In this document: positions 57,701 to 64,000 of the stretch, in pieces | How the letters are laid out: every line of letters begins with the position of its first letter | How positions within the stretch are numbered: the first letter of the stretch is position 1 | Source of the DNA: Subtercola boreus | Lineage (GTDB): Bacteria; Actinomycetota; Actinomycetes; Actinomycetales; Microbacteriaceae | Length of the DNA stretch: 64,000 nucleotides | Direction of reading: 5' to 3' | Assembly: GCF_003399625.1 (NCBI RefSeq) | Contig: NZ_NBXA01000001.1 | Span: forward strand, 62,001 to 126,000 | Translations under genes and position numbers: made by a program | The notes under the pieces: model-generated | The model's input: only the letters and a program-made list of their open reading frames with translations | What the model was told of the DNA's origin: nothing | The model's database searches: none

Positions 57701-60700
57701 GTCGACGACCGTGTACTGCACGGCGTACTGGCCGGGCGTCGAGGGGGCGTTCACGACCACGCGGCCGCGCGTGATCTCGGCTGTCATCCCGTCGGGCAGC
57801 TGCAGCCCGTTGTCGCGGAGCGCGATCGGGTCGCCGTCGGGATCAGAGTCGTTCGCCAGCACATCCACAGCGACGCTCCGGCCCGGCCTCACGCTCACGG
57901 CATCCGGCACCGCGTACGGGTTCTGGTTCGCTGCCGAGCTCGGCACGATCCCCACCTGCACTGTCGCCGTCGCCTCTGCGCCGAGGCGGTCGCGCACGGA
58001 ATAGGCGAACGTGTCGGTGCCGGTCGACACCGGGTAGGCCTCGTACTCGAGCCACGATTCGCCGACGTTCACGATGCGGCCCTTGCTCGGAGCGCTCGCC
58101 TGGCCGACGAGCTGCACGGAGTCGCCGTCGGGGTCGATGCCGTCCAGCGTGATGGGAATGCGCACCGTCGTACCCTGGAGCGCCCGAACGGTCACATCGC
58201 GGGGGCGGGGCGGCGAGTTCGCCCCGGCGTCGGCGCCCACGATCTGGATGGTCACGTAGCCGGCGTCGCGCTGGCCCTGGCTGTCGACGACCTCGTAGGT
58301 CGCGTACACGGTCTTCGCGGTGGGTCCGGCCTTGAAGCGCAGCGTGTCCTGCGCCACGAACATGTCGCCGTCGGCCGGGTCGATCAGCGGCTCGACGAGC
58401 TTCGGCGCGAGCGTGATCGTGTCACCGTTGGGGCTGTAGTCGTTGGCGAGAACCGGGATGGTCGCCACATCCCCCGCCCGCACGGTCACGCTGTCATCGA
58501 CCGCGACCGGTGGAAGCAGCTTCGCCGGGGCCGGCACGGGGATGATGTAGACCTCGCCGAGCGCCGACTTCGAACCGTTCGTGACGGTGTAGTGGATGGT
58601 CGTGGGGATCGTGATGCCGGGAACATCGGTGACGCGGAGCGTCTCGTGCTCCAGCACCTCCACGCTCACCCCGGAATCGGCGGGGTTGTCGATCGACTGC
58701 ACGGCGAGGATGCCGCCGGCCGGGTCGAAGTCGTTGCCGAGTACGTTGACCAGCACGCTGTGGCCCTTGGTGAGCAGGGCGACGTCGCGCACGGCGATGG
58801 GCGCGGCATCCGTCGCCACGTCGGCGAGAACATCCACTCGCACCAGGTTCGTCGCCGACTTCGGACCGTTCGTGACGGCGTAGCGCACGTAGTAGGTGCC
58901 GGGCGTCGCCGAGACGAAGCTGAAGGTGCCGGTGGTGTAGTCGGGAACGACCGTCGCGCCGGCGACCTCGTTCACCTTGGCGAGCCGGAGCTGCGTGCCG
59001 CTCGGGCTGAGGTCGTTCAGGAGCGGAGACGCGGTGACCTGCTGGTTCGGGCGGGTGATGTAGTGGTCGGCGTTCGTGATGGGGGGCAGAGTGCCCGCGG
59101 CGCGCATCTCGAAATGGATCGTGCCCTCGGTCTGGGTTCCGGCCTGGCCGTCGGAGACCGTGACCTTCACATCCTTCCGCCCCGGTTCCGCATCGAGCGC
59201 GGTGAACGTGATCTGGCCGTCGGCGCGGAACTGCACCTGGTTGGCGCCGTCGGCCGTTGCATTCGTCACGAAGATGTCGTCGCCGTCGGGATCGATCCAG
59301 TCGGGCAGCACGTTGTACGACACGGTGGAGCCCTGCTCGACGGGCACGGTCGCGATGCGTTTCTCGACAGGCGCGCTGTTCGTGCCGGTCGCGCTCACCG
59401 TGAGGGTGACGGAGGCCGTGTCCTGCCCGCCCCGGCCGTCGTCGGCCGTGTACGTGAAGGTGTTGCCGCTCGTCGCGCCGGCCGGCACCGAGATCTGCAG
59501 GGCGGCCCCGTTCAGAATGGGTTGCACCGAGCCGAGCTTCGGCTGTGCGCCGGTGAGGCTCGCCGTCAGCACGTCACCGTCGGGGTCCGAGTCGTTGTCG
59601 AGCACCGGCAGGATGGTCGTGCGGCCCGCTCGCACGCCGAACTTGTCGTTCGCGGCGATCGGCGGGTTGTTCTTCTCAGTGCGGTTGGGCAGCACCTGCT
59701 GCAGCACGTCTTCGGGGGTGTCGTCGTTGTTGTCCTTCTGGGTCTGGTCGGCGGGGGGAACCACGTCGTCCCAGTTCTCGACCTTCTTCATGTCCTGGTT
59801 GACCAGCCAGACGGCCCCGCTGGTGAGGTCGTTCAGCACGACGACATCGCGATTGACGCGGAAGAGCAGGTCGGCGTTGTCGCCCAGTCCGTCGATCGCC
59901 CGGGCGACGTCGTTCGCGCTGCCCTCGCAGTCGCGGAGGTAGGTGGAGGCGCCCGACCAGGCCGCGTAGGCGCAGCCGCCGAGGGCGACAGGCGCGGTGG
60001 GCCGGCCGACGGCGCCGGTGCTGCTGGGGGGCGCGTCGACCGTGGTGGCCTCGCCTCCGCCGAGGGGCTGTTCGATGAGCGCTGTCGGGGTGGCGATCAG
60101 CACGGTGGCCGACCCGGGCCCGTTCTGCTGCAGGATTCCACCCTTGGTGCTGTCGAGTGTGACGGTCTTGCCGCCCGGCAGGAAGACGGTGCCGTTCACG
60201 CTGTCGAACACGACCGCATCGGTGCCGACGGTGGCGAGGGTGAGCTTCGCGTCGTCGGCGACAGCGGGCAGAGCGCTGGTGGTGATGTCGGGGCTCTTCG
60301 AGGTGGTGCCGGTGCGGCTGTCGACGGTGGGGGCGGCGCTCGTGGAGGGTGTGGGCGTGGCGGCGCTCCCGGCTGCGGGGGTGGCCGGGGCGGTCGCTGC
60401 CGGGGTGGCCGTGTCGGTGGCGGGTGCGTCTGAACTCTGCTCATCCGGAACCGGCGCGGCCTGGGCATCCGCCGGGATCGTCACCAGCGTGCGGTCGGTC
60501 AGCGAGAGGCCATGGATGCCGCCACTGCTGTCGACGGTGGCTGAGGCTCCCGACCCCAAGCGGTAGAGCGGCGCCTGCGGGGAAGGCAGGAAGCTGGCCA
60601 GCGACTCGGGCGACGTGGCCCAGAGCATCCCGCTCGCCGGGTCGAGCACCGACAGCGTGTCGGCCCCGAGCGAGACCTGCGCGTCGGCGGGAACGGCGAC

Positions 60701-61036
60701 CGGGTTGCCGACGGAGACCGTGGCGGGGTCGACCGTCTGCATCGTCGAGGAGGCCGGGTCGACGGCGATGACCGTGTCGCCGTCCTGCAGGATGCCGAAA
60801 TTGCCGCTCGTCATGCGGAGGCCGCTGTCGAGCACCTGGGAGGGGTAGTTGAGGTGGCCGAGCAGGAGCCCGCTCGGCTTCGACACCCAGACGCCGCCGT
60901 CGTTCAGCTGCACGTTCGCCGTCGAGACGCCCTGGTAGAGGATCGCCATCGTGGTCACCGCAAGTGACACGACAGAGACGGTCGCCACAGAGGCAAACGT
61001 CGCCTTGTGGCGCCGAATGGCCTCGAAGAGCCTCAC
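54764..61036 (-). CDS. Giant membrane-anchored cadherin-like/Fn3 repeat surface protein
   Basis: 2090 residues from GTG 61036 (MRLFEAIRRHKATFAS); an ATG 45 bases upstream is an alternative. One N-terminal membrane helix (about 12-35) is followed by a 430-residue region with propeller-like repeats (GDTVIAVDPASSTMQTVDP). About eleven ~90-residue Ig/cadherin-like repeats carry motifs such as VLDNDSDPDGD and VLANDYSPNGD, suggesting Ca2+ sites, then about five Fn3 domains and a Cys-containing C-terminal domain. No LPXTG. Head of the operon; corresponds to the Fn3 member of the PFNA cluster. Confidence 0.92.
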   Translation of the reverse strand: MRLFEAIRRHKATFASVATVSVVSLAVTTMAILYQGVSTANVQLNDGGVWVSKPSGLLLGHLNYPSQVLDSGLRMTSGNFGILQDGDTVIAVDPASSTMQTVDPATVSVGNPVAVPADAQVSLGADTLSVLDPASGMLWATSPESLASFLPSPQAPLYRLGSGASATVDSSGGIHGLSLTDRTLVTIPADAQAAPVPDEQSSDAPATDTATPAATAPATPAAGSAATPTPSTSAAPTVDSRTGTTSKSPDITTSALPAVADDAKLTLATVGTDAVVFDSVNGTVFLPGGKTVTLDSTKGGILQQNGPGSATVLIATPTALIEQPLGGGEATTVDAPPSSTGAVGRPTAPVALGGCAYAAWSGASTYLRDCEGSANDVARAIDGLGDNADLLFRVNRDVVVLNDLTSGAVWLVNQDMKKVENWDDVVPPADQTQKDNNDDTPEDVLQQVLPNRTEKNNPPIAANDKFGVRAGRTTILPVLDNDSDPDGDVLTASLTGAQPKLGSVQPILNGAALQISVPAGATSGNTFTYTADDGRGGQDTASVTLTVSATGTNSAPVEKRIATVPVEQGSTVSYNVLPDWIDPDGDDIFVTNATADGANQVQFRADGQITFTALDAEPGRKDVKVTVSDGQAGTQTEGTIHFEMRAAGTLPPITNADHYITRPNQQVTASPLLNDLSPSGTQLRLAKVNEVAGATVVPDYTTGTFSFVSATPGTYYVRYAVTNGPKSATNLVRVDVLADVATDAAPIAVRDVALLTKGHSVLVNVLGNDFDPAGGILAVQSIDNPADSGVSVEVLEHETLRVTDVPGITIPTTIHYTVTNGSKSALGEVYIIPVPAPAKLLPPVAVDDSVTVRAGDVATIPVLANDYSPNGDTITLAPKLVEPLIDPADGDMFVAQDTLRFKAGPTAKTVYATYEVVDSQGQRDAGYVTIQIVGADAGANSPPRPRDVTVRALQGTTVRIPITLDGIDPDGDSVQLVGQASAPSKGRIVNVGESWLEYEAYPVSTGTDTFAYSVRDRLGAEATATVQVGIVPSSAANQNPYAVPDAVSVRPGRSVAVDVLANDSDPDGDPIALRDNGLQLPDGMTAEITRGRVVVNAPSTPGQYAVQYTVVDQYGATAVGALLVSVDPNAPLVAPIARDDIIGVADVMGKASTTVPVRENDDDPDGTVDDLKVSVNDPNASVTADGQLTVILQPAAQIITYTVTDVDGLTASAFVYAPGTDTEAPTLKPGTKPITVNSGETVSVALSDYVLVAPGKTVRITEAGKVSASHANGASLVTDASTLSYTSNADYFGPDALNFEVTDGTGPDDPEGHKATLVIPITVVSTINHSPTFSGGSLDVSPDDGPKTLNLRTLARDSDKGDLDRLVYRITNDPASGLDAKIDGNTLTVTASPSATKGPSTLQISADDGQSEPGTGVVTVTVLTTTKPKPIAGDDEIGNADQGKTRTVDVLANDTNPFPDTPLKILGATVETGDGAARVNGSRVDVTPGPDFVGRMVVSYRISDATNDPTREADGRILLTVQGRPDNVTTPSVTSIQDKTVVLSWTPPSDNGAPITGYTVSSPQGYSKQCASTTCTLNGLTNNVEYTFTVTATNSVGVSDPSPASAVARPDARPDRPAAPTLVFGDKSLTVTWVTPNTTGSPVTSYNLEISPAPAKGAIQKTGVTGNTVKWEGLDNGTPYEVRVQAVNRAPSPSDFSPYSAAEIPAGKPDAPAAPTVTRLDPVGDQAQLQVNWKAPAANGDPIKGYSLQVIRGGSVIRTLTPGAGETSQAIPVDYSETNYTFALTARNKAGTSESSGESAPRRAFVAPGAPSNVQASAGDNTVTVSYGAADGKGARQSELAYQYSVNGGGWIGMPGDKVIRSGVPNNGSYSVKVRAVTQLDGESYQGAASGASNTVSPYGAPGNPTASASGNAKSVTVSWGAPSRNGQDFHIEISIDGGGWENVGTVGGSREVGDGYSQNHSIDARTVDATGAVSGTASAAAASGAEPILTAVNVAKGAPVRTAQCATSGCAYVELRITDAKPGAYTLTYFSNCASGGNCVSPWLTKTVNVGSSGNLTIPNNAYFGFTGSSVYATINGPSGSFESNHITW

Positions 61037-61193
61037 ATGAACCCCCGCTGTGAGATGAAACAAGCGCTGCCATTCAAACACGACTCGTTGTCATCCCCTA
61101 AACAAAGGGTCGCCGGGTTTCAGCGCTGCGAGGTTTCCCACCCGTGGCGCGGCTCCGGCGGCGGGAGGGGGGCGCGGGCGGCAGGATGGATGC

Positions 61194-62030
61194 ATGCAGC
61201 TCACCGTGCTCGGCACCGCCGCCCCGTTTCCCGTGCCCGGCAATGCGTGCTCGGGGTATCTGCTGCGGGCGGGCGGGGCTGTCGCTGCGGATGTTCGCCC
61301 CACCTCGCTCTGGATCGACGCCGGCACCGGCACCTTCGCCGAGCTGCAGCGGCACATAGCGCCGGGGGAACTCGATGCGATCTTCGTCTCACACCGGCAC
61401 GCGGACCACACCGCCGACCTCCTCGTGGCCTCCTATGCCTACCGGTTCGGCACGGGGCCGGCGTTCGCCGCGCGCGGCGCGAGGCGCATCACGGTGTTCG
61501 GGCCGGAGGGCCTCGCCGGGAGGCTCGCCGCCTACCTCGGGCCCACGGCGCTCGCCGGACTGGAGGCGGTGTTCGACTTCACCGAGCTGCACGGGTGGGG
61601 CGAGGCCAGCGTGGGTGACCTCGATCTGTCGTGGGGCCCGGTCTCGCACGGCGTGCCCGCCTTCGGACTGACGGTCGTCGAGCGCGACGCCGCAACCTCT
61701 GCGGCCGCGACATCCCCAGCCGCTGAGTCGGTGTCGCGGGCCGGCCTCACCTACTCGGGCGACACCGCGCCCTGCATGTCCCTCGTCGAACTCGCCGAGG
61801 AGTCGGGCACCCTGCTCTGCGAGGCCGCTTATGACACCGCGCCCTTCGGGGAATATGTGCACTGCACCCCCGAGGACGCGGGCCGGCAGGCGACAGAGGC
61901 GGGCGTCGCCACCCTCGTGCTCACCCACATCGCCGAGAATCTCGACCCCGCCGCAGCAGTCGCGCGCGCCCGTGCCACCTTTGCGGGAGAGGTGCGCGTG
62001 GCAGAGTCCGGCGCGACCTTCCTGGTCTGA
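61194..62030 (+). CDS. Metallo-beta-lactamase-fold hydrolase (RNase Z-like)
   Basis: 278 residues. The metal motif is SHRHADHTADL at about 65-75, with later ligands in YSGDTAP and TLVLTHIAEN. The N-terminus MQLTVLGTAAPFPVPGNACSGYLL is typical of the RNase Z/YtnP-like branch of MBL proteins. It could process RNA 3' ends or hydrolyse a small ester; the long tRNase Z arm is not obvious, so a general hydrolase is safer. Divergent from the giant surface-protein gene, with about 157 bp between them. Confidence 0.9.
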   Translation: MQLTVLGTAAPFPVPGNACSGYLLRAGGAVAADVRPTSLWIDAGTGTFAELQRHIAPGELDAIFVSHRHADHTADLLVASYAYRFGTGPAFAARGARRITVFGPEGLAGRLAAYLGPTALAGLEAVFDFTELHGWGEASVGDLDLSWGPVSHGVPAFGLTVVERDAATSAAATSPAAESVSRAGLTYSGDTAPCMSLVELAEESGTLLCEAAYDTAPFGEYVHCTPEDAGRQATEAGVATLVLTHIAENLDPAAAVARARATFAGEVRVAESGATFLV

Positions 62031-62082
62031 CGCTGCGCCCGCGTCCCGCACCTGCTCGGGTTGGTCCCCCCGCCTACGAGGC

Positions 62083-62162
62083 GCCAGCCGCCGCCCGCCC
62101 GCCCGCCCGCCACCCGCCCGCCGCCGCCCGCCCGCCGCCACCCGCCATCCACCCGGCGCCGC
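62083..62162. repeat. Low-complexity CCGCC-rich tract
   Basis: Between the convergent MBL and MATE genes (62031-62174), mostly repeats of CCGCC, CCCG and CACC on the plus strand; the minus strand is G-rich. No gene or stable hairpin was identified. Confidence 0.6.
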
Positions 62163-62174
62163 GCGCGCGGCCCG

Positions 62175-63515
62175 TCAGGCGGCGGCGCCGGCCACCATCC
62201 ATCTGTCGGTGCGCGCGCGAAGCCCGAGCGTGAGCGCCCGCGCACCGATGTAGCCGTAGCCGAACACCGCCCACAACCAGGCCAGCCCCGCGTCGCCGGC
62301 GGGCGCGAACAGCGCCACGAGCGTGAGCAAGGGCGCGTAGATCGCGACGTTCACGAGGCCGCTGAGCGCGAGATACCGGGAGTCTCCGGCGCCGATCAGC
62401 ACTCCGTCGAGCACGAACACGTAGCCCGCGAGCGGGATGCCGAACCCCATCGCGAGGGCCGTGACGGCAAGTGCCGCCGCGACATCCGGGCTCGAGGTGA
62501 ACACCGGCCCGAGCAGCCCGAGCGCCGCCACCAGCGCGATGCCCGCCCCGAGCAGCGCGCCCACACCCCAGCCCCATCGCACGAGCCGACGCGTGACGAG
62601 CCCGACCCGCTCGAGGTCGCCCGACCCGAGGCCGTGGCCCACCATCGCCTGCCCGGCGATCGCGAGGGCGTCGAGCACGAACGCCAGCGTGGTGAAGAGG
62701 GTGAGCGCGATCTGGAACGCACCGAGCTCTGCGACACCGAACGTCGCCGCGACGGCCACCGTCGCGAGGATCGCCGCCCTGAGCGAAGCCGTGCGCACGA
62801 ACAGCCAGGCCCCGGATGTCGCGGCCGACAGGGCCCCGTCGAGCCCCGGTCGGAGCCGCGCACCGCTCTGCCGCGCCGCCCGCACTGCGATCACGATGTA
62901 GACCGCTGCCATCGCCCACTGGGCGAGGACGGTTCCTGCCGCTGAACCCGCGATCCCCCAGCCGAACCCGTAGATGAACACGGCGTTCAACCCGGCATTC
63001 GCTGCAAATCCGGCGACCGCCACGATGAGGGGGGTGCGGGTGTCCTGGAGGCCCCGCAAGAGCCCGGTTGCGGCGATCACCAGCAGTATGGCGGGCAGTC
63101 CGGCGAGCGAGACGGTGAGGTACGTCACGGCGTCGGCCGCGACATCCGGATCGCCCGTGAACAGCCCCACGACCGGCCGCGCGAAGAGCAGGCCGAGAAC
63201 GACGACGACCACACCCAGCCCGAGGGCCAGCCACAGCCCGTCGATGCCGGCCCGGATCGCGCCCGTGCGGTCCCCGGCGCCCATCCGCCGGGCCACGGCG
63301 GGTGTCGTCGCATAGGCGAGGAAGATGAGCAGCCCGATCACCGTCTGCACGATGGCGCTCGCGATGCCGAGGGCTGCGAGCGGCACCTCGCCGAGATGTC
63401 CGATGAGGGCGGTGTCGGTCAGCAGGAAGAGCGGCTCCGCAACGAGGGCGCCGAGCGCGGGCACGGCGAGGCGCAGGATGTCGCGGTCGAGGCTCGGGGC
63501 GGGCGGTGTGGGCAT
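62175..63515 (-). CDS. MATE-family efflux transporter (DinF type)
   Basis: 446 residues from ATG 63515 (MPTPPAPSLDRDILRLAVPALGALVAEPLFLLTDTALIGHLGEVPLAALG), the classic MATE N-terminus; the longer frame runs into the pepO promoter. Twelve hydrophobic helices are arranged in two six-helix halves; the second half starts near 225 with ALSAATSGAWLFVRTASLRAAILATV. MATE proteins export cationic drugs or metabolites using Na+ or H+ gradients. Substrate unknown. Divergent from the M13 peptidase gene. Confidence 0.93.
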   Translation of the reverse strand: MPTPPAPSLDRDILRLAVPALGALVAEPLFLLTDTALIGHLGEVPLAALGIASAIVQTVIGLLIFLAYATTPAVARRMGAGDRTGAIRAGIDGLWLALGLGVVVVVLGLLFARPVVGLFTGDPDVAADAVTYLTVSLAGLPAILLVIAATGLLRGLQDTRTPLIVAVAGFAANAGLNAVFIYGFGWGIAGSAAGTVLAQWAMAAVYIVIAVRAARQSGARLRPGLDGALSAATSGAWLFVRTASLRAAILATVAVAATFGVAELGAFQIALTLFTTLAFVLDALAIAGQAMVGHGLGSGDLERVGLVTRRLVRWGWGVGALLGAGIALVAALGLLGPVFTSSPDVAAALAVTALAMGFGIPLAGYVFVLDGVLIGAGDSRYLALSGLVNVAIYAPLLTLVALFAPAGDAGLAWLWAVFGYGYIGARALTLGLRARTDRWMVAGAAA

Positions 63516-63561
63516 CCACCAACCGTAGCCAGCACGACCGGCACTCGCGCCACCACTTTCG

Positions 63562-63610
63562 TGAGTGCGGCCCGCCCGGCTGAGAGCGACCGGCCTGCGT
63601 GCCGCACTCA
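63562..63610. repeat. Inverted repeat in the MATE-peptidase gap
   Basis: TGAGTGCGGC (63562-63571) and GCCGCACTCA (63601-63610) with a 29-nt loop; a further GCACTC at 63541 can pair with GAGTGC at 63563. It could be an operator or a transcript structure ahead of the peptidase. Confidence 0.45.
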
Positions 63611-63663
63611 ACAGAACCGGTCGCGCTCGCGGCAGTGTCAGGGCGCGCAGGTACTCTGGACGC

Positions 63664-64000
63664 ATGAGCGAAACCGGCATCGACACCACCGAACTCGACC
63701 CCGACACCCGTGCGCAGGACGACCTGTTCCGGCACGTGAACGGGCGGTGGATCGCGCGCACCGAGATCCCGGCCGACAAAGCGCGGTACGGGTCGTTCTA
63801 CGAGCTCGCCGAAGAGGCCGAGAAGGCCGTGCAGCAGATCATCACCGAGGCGCAGGGCGCCGATGAGGGCACTGAGATGCGCAAATTCGGCGACCTCTAC
63901 ACGAGCTTCATGGATGAGGAGCGCATCGAGGAGCTGGGCACGGCCCCGATCGACGCCCAGCTCGCCCTGGTCGACGCCGTCGCCTCGGTCGAAGATCTCG
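63664..64000 (+). CDS. pepO: M13-family metallopeptidase (PepO/neprilysin-like), N-terminus only
   Basis: 112 codons from ATG 63664 run off the right edge without a stop. The sequence TRAQDDLFRHVNGRWIARTEIPADKARYGSFYELAEEAEKAVQQIITE is the typical M13 N-terminus (full length about 640-660 residues). No signal peptide, so a cytoplasmic oligopeptidase is likely. The HExxH zinc site lies beyond the window and could not be checked. Confidence 0.93.
   Translation, partial: MSETGIDTTELDPDTRAQDDLFRHVNGRWIARTEIPADKARYGSFYELAEEAEKAVQQIITEAQGADEGTEMRKFGDLYTSFMDEERIEELGTAPIDAQLALVDAVASVEDL

Noticed and set aside
57050-60433. 1127-residue ORF antisense to the Fn3 protein gene
   Set aside because: Composition is Arg/Val/Gly/His-rich with no domain or start signal; it mirrors the third-position GC bias of the real gene.

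Overview
This is high-GC actinobacterial chromosome, most likely Microbacteriaceae, running through the replication origin. The evidence is the gene order parA-rsmG-khpB-yidC-yidD-rnpA-rpmH / oriC / dnaA-dnaN-gnd-recF-dciA-gyrB-gyrA, the NucS mismatch endonuclease, CrgA, a class E sortase, and the oriC-proximal pknB-pknA-pbpA-ftsW-pstP-fhaB-fhaA block. The genus cannot be named from the sequence alone.

Layout. (1) 1-4003, minus strand: chromosome partitioning (parA, three perfect parS sites), 16S rRNA methylation, membrane-protein insertion and RNase P/L34, all transcribed away from the origin. (2) 4004-6109: rpmH/dnaA divergent promoters, dnaA, and the dnaA-dnaN origin with many DnaA boxes and an AT-rich stretch. 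(3) 6110-19283, mainly plus strand: sliding clamp, 6-phosphogluconate dehydrogenase, RecF, DciA, gyrase, a small membrane protein, tRNA-Ile and tRNA-Ala with a strong terminator, cyclophilin, rhomboid protease and sortase; crgA and one small membrane protein lie on the minus strand. A 53-residue membrane ORF (19122-19283) is coupled to trpG. (4) 19945-29507, minus strand: the conserved growth and division signalling operon (two PASTA/Ser-Thr kinases, a class B PBP, a SEDS protein, a PP2C phosphatase and two FHA proteins). (5) 29706-36743: tRNA-Leu, then small accessory genes (XRE regulator, peroxiredoxin, HAD phosphatase, ArsB/SLC13-type permease, nucS, and an MFS transporter divergent from a LacI regulator across a perfect 22-bp operator-like palindrome). 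(6) 36876-61036, minus strand: a 24-kb locus that is the most interesting part of the window. (7) 61194-64000: metallo-beta-lactamase-fold hydrolase, MATE exporter and the start of an M13 peptidase.

The 24-kb locus reads, in transcription order: giant membrane-anchored cadherin-like/Fn3 protein, MoxR AAA ATPase, DUF58, transglutaminase-like membrane protein, zinc-ribbon/RDD/FHA membrane protein, PP2C phosphatase, FHA protein, transmembrane Ser/Thr kinase, divergent FHA protein, FHA-FtsK/SpoIIIE ATPase (EssC-like, three P-loops), small membrane protein, WXG100 protein, WXG100-Gly-rich fusion and an LpqN-like protein. Most junctions are ATGA/GTGA overlaps. I interpret it as a minimal type VII-like secretion system, without recognisable EccB, EccD, EccE or mycosin, wired to its own kinase/phosphatase/FHA circuit and to a surface protein resembling the bifidobacterial 'PFNA' cluster. 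The transglutaminase-like domain has lost its catalytic Cys, and the third FtsK P-loop has Arg for Lys.

Repeats and non-coding structure: long perfect hairpins lie between convergent genes (33.0 and 36.8 kb), four identical 29-nt repeats occur at 33.1-33.24 kb, hexanucleotide repeats encode FHA-protein linkers, and a second DnaA-box/AT-rich site lies at 17.76-17.82 kb, about 12 kb from oriC. No CRISPR array, insertion sequence, prophage or rRNA gene was seen.
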